Shown one piece after another: positions 5,688-10,109 of a DNA stretch of 10,109 nucleotides. The stretch spans positions 1-10,109 of the forward strand of contig CAJTSY010000140.1 in the NCBI GenBank assembly GCA_910578995.1, in the 5' to 3' direction. Every line of letters starts with the position of its first letter. Position 1 is the first letter of the stretch. The notes beneath the pieces are model-generated. The model made no database searches and had not been told where the DNA came from. It was given only the letters and a program-made list of their open reading frames with translations. The translations under genes were made by a program, and so were the position numbers. The DNA is from an uncultured Acetatifactor sp. GTDB lineage: Bacteria > Bacillota > Clostridia > Lachnospirales > Lachnospiraceae.

Positions 5688-6704
5688 TCAGAGCCGCCCT
5701 CCTGCCCTCTTCGGCCCGGAGCCCCTGCCTTGCACCAACAGAAGCAAAAACACCGGACCGCCCGCCACGGACATCAATATCCCCACCGGCAGTTCATAAG
5801 GCGCGAACATCAGCCTTGACACCAGATCGCACAGAGTGACAAATCCTCCTCCGGCAACAGCACACACGGGCAGCAGCTTCCCGCTCTCGTTTCCGGTAAA
5901 CCGCCTTACAAAATGGGGAACGATCAGTCCCACAAAGCCGAGCAGTCCCGCAAAACTCACTGCCGCCCCCGCAAGCAGAGCGGAAAGAACCAGAAAAACC
6001 ATGCGGTACCGTCCCACGTTCAGGCCGATCCCCCGGGCAGTCTCGTCCCCCAGAGTCAGTACATCCAGTTCATTGCAGAGGGTAAACAATACTACAAGCC
6101 CCACTCCGATCAGCGCGGCAGCAGGCAGAAGCCGCGAAAAAGAAATCGCGGAAAATCCGCCCACCCGGAAGTCAATGCTCAGCATGGCCAGATCCGTATC
6201 CAGGACAGTCACTGACTCACAGACGGCATTCAGAATACTGTTCAGAGCTACGCCGCTCAGTATCACAGTGGTCCTGGAAGCGCTGATCCACCTGGAAAAC
6301 ACAAAAATGCAGAGCACGCTGACAAGGCTCCCGGCAAAGGCGGAAACGGAAACCGCCGGACCTGACAGGATGCCTGCCGCACAGCACAGAGTGACCCCCA
6401 GTCCGGCTCCCGCGTTCACGCCGATAATCCCGGGGGAAGCCAGTCTGTTGGCAAGCACGTTCTGCAGCACGGCTCCCGACACAGCCAGAGCAGCCCCTGC
6501 GGACAGGGCGGCCAGTGTCCTGGGCAGCCGGGCATACAGCAGGATGCTGCGGTTTACGTTTCCCCCGCTTCCTCCCAAAATACCCGGAAGCTGCGTGGGC
6601 AGGAAGTGAATGTTTCCCAGGCACAGGCTCAGGATCACAATTACAAAAGTCACAAGAATGCCTCCTGCAAGAAACACCCTGTGGCTCCCTTTTTTATTCC
6701 CCAT
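5688..6704 (-). CDS. FecCD-family ABC transporter permease
   Basis: Membrane component of a type II importer for siderophores, heme, other iron chelates or corrinoids; it acts as a homodimer in BtuC-like systems, which fits the single permease gene here. The 338 residues contain about ten hydrophobic segments. Family signatures are ARLPRTLAALSAGAALAVSG near the N terminus with LQNVLANRLASPGIIGVN next, the cytoplasmic coupling region FAGLLGFVGLIVPHFVRR, and PYELPVGILMSVAGGPVF near the end. I chose the ATG at 6704, which gives the short charged leader MGNKKGSHR before the first helix and an 11-nt overlap with the lipoprotein gene. An ATG at 6749 would add 15 atypical residues and enlarge the overlap. 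GGGGGCG lies about 8 nt upstream. The overlap indicates translational coupling. Confidence 0.93.
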   Translation of the reverse strand: MGNKKGSHRVFLAGGILVTFVIVILSLCLGNIHFLPTQLPGILGGSGGNVNRSILLYARLPRTLAALSAGAALAVSGAVLQNVLANRLASPGIIGVNAGAGLGVTLCCAAGILSGPAVSVSAFAGSLVSVLCIFVFSRWISASRTTVILSGVALNSILNAVCESVTVLDTDLAMLSIDFRVGGFSAISFSRLLPAAALIGVGLVVLFTLCNELDVLTLGDETARGIGLNVGRYRMVFLVLSALLAGAAVSFAGLLGFVGLIVPHFVRRFTGNESGKLLPVCAVAGGGFVTLCDLVSRLMFAPYELPVGILMSVAGGPVFLLLLVQGRGSGPKRAGGRL

Positions 6705-7650
6705 ACAGGATCGCCCCCAGATTCTCATAAGCTTCCGCCCAGCGGGCATTGGGCTTCAGATTATACAGATGCTTGTCCAGGATATGCACCTGCCCGTTTT
6801 TCACTGCGTCAAGTTCGTTCCAGAGAGGATTTTCCTGAAACATGACATCAATGTTTTGCTTTGTCCCCTCAATGTCGTCGCCGGACTGGACAATCAGGAT
6901 GTATTCCGGATTCTGCAGCAGGATGCTCTCAACGCTGAGGTTTTCCAGAAGGCTCTCATCGCTGTCCGCGATATTAACGCAGCCCAGGCTCTCCAGCATC
7001 TCCCCCAGAACATTGCCGCTGTTGGCCTTCGCCCGTATACTGGTGGCGGAAGCCCGCATGTAAAGCACGGTCCGGGGAGTCTCATTCTTATATTTGTCCA
7101 CAATATCATCAATTTGTTTCTGGATATCCGTTCCATACTGTTCGTACCGCTCCGGCTGTCCGGTGATGTCGGTACAGATCTTCAGCACCCGCAGATAATC
7201 CTCAAAACCTGCCACATCAAAATAGGCCGTGGCAATCCCCGCTCCCTCCAAAGACTGCTGCCACTCCAGATGCTGGGAGGTATTGGTACTGGCAATCACG
7301 AAATCCGGCTCTGCGGAAAGCAGCAGTTCCAGGTTTAACCGCTTCGTCTCCCCCAGATTCACTGTCTCGGAAGGCAGATCCAGGTCAAGATCATCAAATG
7401 CATCCTCAGGGGCCGCACAGACCTGTCCTCCCGCCAGTATCCACATATCCGCATAGCTTCCCAGAAGTACAGCCACCCTCTCATGGGAAGCGACTGTTAC
7501 TTCCCTGCCCAGATCATCCGTAAAGGTATAGCCCTCTCCTTTGTCCCGAGTCTGGTCTCTCTGTCCGCAGGCTGCCAGACTGCAGATCAGACATAAAGAT
7601 AAAAGTACCGGATAAATGTAATTCCAATTCAATTTTCTATTTTCAAACAT
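6694..7650 (-). CDS. Substrate-binding lipoprotein of an iron-complex/corrinoid ABC importer
   Basis: A 318-residue extracytoplasmic receptor of the Peripla_BP_2 (BtuF/FhuD/FecB) family. The N terminus has a hydrophobic signal and lipobox LAAC at 25-28, so C28 should be lipid-modified and tether the protein to the membrane. YTFTDDLGREVTV after the linker and the sequence LLLSAEPDFVIAST are typical of this family, as is VLYMRASATSIRAKANSG, which begins the second lobe. GNVLGEMLESLGCVNIA and PEYILIVQSGDD continue the usual second-lobe pattern. The ligand cannot be read from sequence: iron-siderophore, heme or a corrinoid are all possible. GAAAGGG 9 nt before the ATG supports the start. It is the first gene of a three-gene operon with the permease and ATPase. 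Confidence 0.93.
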   Translation of the reverse strand: MFENRKLNWNYIYPVLLSLCLICSLAACGQRDQTRDKGEGYTFTDDLGREVTVASHERVAVLLGSYADMWILAGGQVCAAPEDAFDDLDLDLPSETVNLGETKRLNLELLLSAEPDFVIASTNTSQHLEWQQSLEGAGIATAYFDVAGFEDYLRVLKICTDITGQPERYEQYGTDIQKQIDDIVDKYKNETPRTVLYMRASATSIRAKANSGNVLGEMLESLGCVNIADSDESLLENLSVESILLQNPEYILIVQSGDDIEGTKQNIDVMFQENPLWNELDAVKNGQVHILDKHLYNLKPNARWAEAYENLGAILYGE

Positions 7651-7720
7651 TACGTAATACCCTTTCGCATATTTTTGCCCCTGAAATTTCCCCGTCTCCC
7701 CGCTTTCCGACAGTTCCTAA

Positions 7721-7768
7721 AAGAAACCGATGGTTCCCGCTGATAACGGTCCATACCATCGGTTTCTT
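7721..7768 (-). terminator. 14-bp perfect inverted repeat with T-rich tail
   Basis: The arms AAGAAACCGATGGT (7721-7734) and its exact complement (7755-7768) enclose a 20-nt loop. On the minus strand the stem is followed by TTTAGG, and the stem itself ends in TTTCTT, giving a moderately T-rich tail. The simplest reading is the intrinsic terminator of the redox gene that ends at 7880. If the candidate promoter at 7803-7832 is real, the hairpin lies in the leader of the lipoprotein operon and could be an attenuator. Confidence 0.55.
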
Positions 7769-7802
7769 CCCGGGGGACTCACGTTTGCCGTCTTACCATC
7801 CC

Positions 7803-7832
7803 ATTATAACGGCAGCAGAATCCTCCGGCCAA
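7803..7832 (-). promoter_or_regulatory. Candidate promoter of the ABC uptake operon, with straddling inverted repeat
   Basis: On the minus strand TTGGCC (7827-7832) is followed after 18 nt by a perfect TATAAT (7803-7808). A 6-bp inverted repeat, TGCCGT at 7809-7814 on the minus strand and ACGGCA at 7786-7791, brackets the -10 with 17 nt between, so a repressor operator is possible. The predicted start near 7796 would give a leader of about 145 nt that includes the strong hairpin. I see no Fur-like 7-1-7 box. Confidence 0.4.
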
Positions 7833-7849
7833 TGCTTTTCAGGTTCTTT

Positions 7850-7872
7850 CCACATGAAACGCTTTCACATGG
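7850..7872 (-). other. Short hairpin just after the redox gene stop codon
   Basis: On the minus strand CCATGTGAAA and TTTCATGTGG pair over 10 positions with two G-U pairs and a GCG loop, starting 7 nt after the stop codon. No thymine run follows, so it is not a complete intrinsic terminator. It may protect the 3' end of the mRNA. Confidence 0.35.
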
Positions 7873-7879
7873 GGCAGCA

Positions 7880-10109
7880 TCAACAGGTGGCGCCGCCCTT
7901 CACCTTCTTCTCCAGGACAGCGGACTTGTCGATCCGGGCATGGAGCAGTTTGTCCTGTACATAGTCAAATCCCAGACGGTTCACCGTATCCGCGAAACGC
8001 TCGCCGGTAATGCCCTCATCCCGGAAGAACAGGATAGCGCGCTCCACCGTGTCCAGAACCTCTTCCTCGCTGGTGAAAATCTTATCGAGAGGACGTCCGT
8101 TGGCGATCTTCTTGCCCCATCTGCCGCCGATGTAGATCTTGCAGCCGTCCATGTATTCCTCGGTGACGCCGAAAGGACATTTTCCCTTACAGCGGCCGCA
8201 GCCGTTGCAGGCATCCGACTCCACTTGGAGACAGCCGTCTTCCACTTTCGCAATCTTGATGGGACAGGCGGTCTCCACCTGACACTTTTTACAGCCCTTG
8301 CATTTAGAATAATCGAACATGGGCACTCTCTGGCCGATGATCCCTAAGTCGTTTAAGTCAGGCTTTACGCAGTTGTTTGGACAGCCGCCCACGGCGATCT
8401 TGAACTTGTGGGGCAGGGTCACACTGTGATAGCCTTCGTAAAACCGTTCATGAATCTTCTCGCTCAGATCAAAAGTATCGATCAGGCCGTACTGGCAGGT
8501 GGTACCCTTGCAGGAAACCACGGGACGCACCAAAGAACCGGTGCCGCCAGTCTCCAGGTTATGCTCCGCCAGGAAGGCGATGAGGGGATCGATATTGGCG
8601 TAGGGAACGCCCTGGATTTCCATGGTCAGACGGGTGGTCATGGTGATTTCCCCGCTGCCGAAGCGCTCCGCGCCCTCCGCGATGGCTCTGTGCTCGTCGG
8701 CAGTAATCTTACCGTTTTTCGTGATCACACGAACATTGAACACGTCGCCGTAACGTTTATCCTGGAGGCAGCCCAGGCCCTTCACCCGCTTGATTTCCTC
8801 CGGGGGAAACTTTCCGCCTGCAGGAATGGCCCTCTTGATCACATTGAACGTAGCTCCGCCTTCCAGCACACGGGTATTCGTAAACCCTAATGCCTTCAGC
8901 TTGTTCTGGGTCAGATACCCTCTCTTGCCCTTGGCGCAGACCAGCAGGAGTTTTTCGTCTTTGCCGTACTTCGCCGCATACTCCTCCGGCTTCGTCAGGT
9001 CAAACCACTCCCCGCCGGGCAGAGTGGAAGCCGGATGGGCGTCGATGAGTTTGTACCCTGCCGCCGCGCCCGCCGCATATTCCGCAGGGGTAAAGGATTC
9101 CAGTCTTCCGGTCATTTTGTTCACCAGTACGCCGCAGGCTGCCGCGATAGGATGTATTGCGGTGGAAAAAGGCGGCGCATAGGCGAAGTCCAGGGTGAGG
9201 AAGTCCTCCGCCTTCGCCCCGAAGGAAATCCCGGTGACGGCGATGTCCGCCATCTTGTCCACAGCGCCTGCGCCGATCACCTGCAGCCCCAGGAGCCTGT
9301 GGCTTTCCGCATCCGCAATCAGCTTGGTGATAAACATGTCGGAATCCGGATAGTAATGGGCCTTGTCGTCGGTGATGGACAGGGCGGAGATGACCTGGAA
9401 GCCTGCCGCTTTGGCCTGCTCCTCGGTAAGTCCCGTGCGGGCCGCGTTCAAATCGGCAGACAATTTCACCACGCCGGTGCCCAGGCAGCCCGGATAGCCG
9501 AACTCGTCTCCGCTTAAGGACAGAGCCAGGGCGCGTCCTGCAATGTTTGCCGTGGAGCCCATGGCGGACCACTGGCTTTTTCCCGTGATGCGGTTTTTCA
9601 CCAGGGCGCAGTCGCCCACCGCGTAAATGTCCGGCAGATTGGTCCTCTGGTACTCGTCGGTGATGATACAGCCCCTGTCCATCTCCAGTCCGGTGTCCGC
9701 CAGGAATTTCGTCGCCGGGCGGATGCCTGCTGCCAGGATCACCATGTCGGCGGGCAAGGTGCCTGTGCCTGTCTGCACGCCGGTGACCCTGTCCGTGCCT
9801 GTGACAGCGTTGAGGGCCGTTCCGGTGAGGATGCGCATGCCTCCTGCCTGGAGCTTACGCCTGACGTAATCCGCCATGTCCGCGTCGAAGATATTGGGCA
9901 TCAGCTGGGGCGCCATGTCCATCACGGTGACGGAAAGGCCCTTTGCCATCAGGTTTTCCGCCACCTCCAGACCGATGAAGCCGCCGCCTACCACAACGGC
10001 GCGTTTACAGTTTTGTTCCTCGGCGTATTTCCTGCATCCGATGGCGTCCTGGGGCGTGCGCACGGTGAACACGCCGGGAAGCTTTGTGCCTTCCACAGGG
10101 GGGACGGAG
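7880..10109 (-). CDS. Fused CoA-disulfide-reductase-like flavoprotein, rhodanese, siroheme sulfite/nitrite reductase and ferredoxin (partial, N terminus outside window)
   Basis: The frame is open to the window edge; residues before VEGTKLPGVFTVRTPQDA are also coding-like, so the N terminus (probably about 120 residues with the FAD dinucleotide fold) is missing. Numbering from that Val: NAD(P)-binding GGGFIGLE at 37-44, FAD-contact YAVGDCA at 158-164, CoADR-type YAPPF at 306-310. A rhodanese domain spans about 350-415 with active-site CAKGKRG (C387). The NIR/SIR ferredoxin-like half-domain is at about 450-515. The siroheme/[4Fe-4S] ligands are C529, C534, C572 and C576. A ferredoxin insert has C599/C602/C605/C611 and C630/C633/C636/C640, for two [4Fe-4S] clusters. 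The expected path is NAD(P)H to FAD, then clusters, then siroheme. Sulfite, nitrite or a persulfide-derived sulfur species are candidate substrates; the rhodanese domain favours sulfur. Cytoplasmic: no signal or membrane segment is seen. Confidence 0.93.
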   Translation of the reverse strand, partial: SVPPVEGTKLPGVFTVRTPQDAIGCRKYAEEQNCKRAVVVGGGFIGLEVAENLMAKGLSVTVMDMAPQLMPNIFDADMADYVRRKLQAGGMRILTGTALNAVTGTDRVTGVQTGTGTLPADMVILAAGIRPATKFLADTGLEMDRGCIITDEYQRTNLPDIYAVGDCALVKNRITGKSQWSAMGSTANIAGRALALSLSGDEFGYPGCLGTGVVKLSADLNAARTGLTEEQAKAAGFQVISALSITDDKAHYYPDSDMFITKLIADAESHRLLGLQVIGAGAVDKMADIAVTGISFGAKAEDFLTLDFAYAPPFSTAIHPIAAACGVLVNKMTGRLESFTPAEYAAGAAAGYKLIDAHPASTLPGGEWFDLTKPEEYAAKYGKDEKLLLVCAKGKRGYLTQNKLKALGFTNTRVLEGGATFNVIKRAIPAGGKFPPEEIKRVKGLGCLQDKRYGDVFNVRVITKNGKITADEHRAIAEGAERFGSGEITMTTRLTMEIQGVPYANIDPLIAFLAEHNLETGGTGSLVRPVVSCKGTTCQYGLIDTFDLSEKIHERFYEGYHSVTLPHKFKIAVGGCPNNCVKPDLNDLGIIGQRVPMFDYSKCKGCKKCQVETACPIKIAKVEDGCLQVESDACNGCGRCKGKCPFGVTEEYMDGCKIYIGGRWGKKIANGRPLDKIFTSEEEVLDTVERAILFFRDEGITGERFADTVNRLGFDYVQDKLLHARIDKSAVLEKKVKGGATC

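Noticed and set aside
7709..7719. Second AGGAACTGTC end sequence of the palindromic element (also GGAACTGTC near 2635)
   Set aside because: Only about 10 bp match, no partner end is found nearby, and the adjoining bases do not resemble the element. Chance or an old remnant cannot be separated.
7769..7832. Cobalamin or c-di-GMP riboswitch in the leader of the uptake operon
   Set aside because: Short matches such as GGCAAAC and GGGA/TCCC are present, but the conserved cores of these riboswitches are not.

Overview
The window reads like a chromosomal segment of a moderately GC-rich, Gram-positive anaerobe of the class Clostridia, most likely Lachnospiraceae. This is an inference from AGGAGG-type ribosome binding sites, tRNA genes with no encoded CCA, a LAAC lipoprotein signal, and the gene families present. 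Every well-supported gene lies on the minus strand, so transcription runs from high to low coordinates.

Right third (7880 to beyond 10109): one large multidomain redox gene, cut by the window edge. It joins a CoA-disulfide-reductase-like FAD/NAD(P) flavoprotein, a rhodanese domain, a siroheme/[4Fe-4S] sulfite/nitrite reductase module and a two-cluster ferredoxin. It looks like a single-chain NAD(P)H-dependent reductase of sulfite, nitrite or a related sulfur compound.

Next (4626-7650): a BtuF/BtuC/BtuD-like ABC uptake operon for an iron complex, heme, siderophore or corrinoid, made of a lipoprotein, a FecCD permease and an ATPase. A strong inverted repeat and a candidate promoter lie in its upstream gap. 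A 252-nt gap between permease and ATPase carries a 32-bp tandem repeat.

Middle (3841-4625): a tRNA-Val(TAC)/tRNA-Met(CAT) pair with a near-consensus promoter, an A-tract UP-like element and an intrinsic terminator. Beyond it is a gene-poor stretch ending in a 157-bp palindromic MITE-like element that abuts the ribosome binding site of mnmA.

Left (5-3830): mnmA, whose 3' end is duplicated as a 35-bp repeat, then three genes probably co-transcribed: a conserved protein of unknown function, a zinc-ribbon membrane protein and a TPM-domain membrane protein with a Gly/Ser/His tail. The last two resemble the YdjG/YdjH pair of Bacillus envelope-stress loci, which suggests that an SPFH protein gene may follow just outside the left edge.
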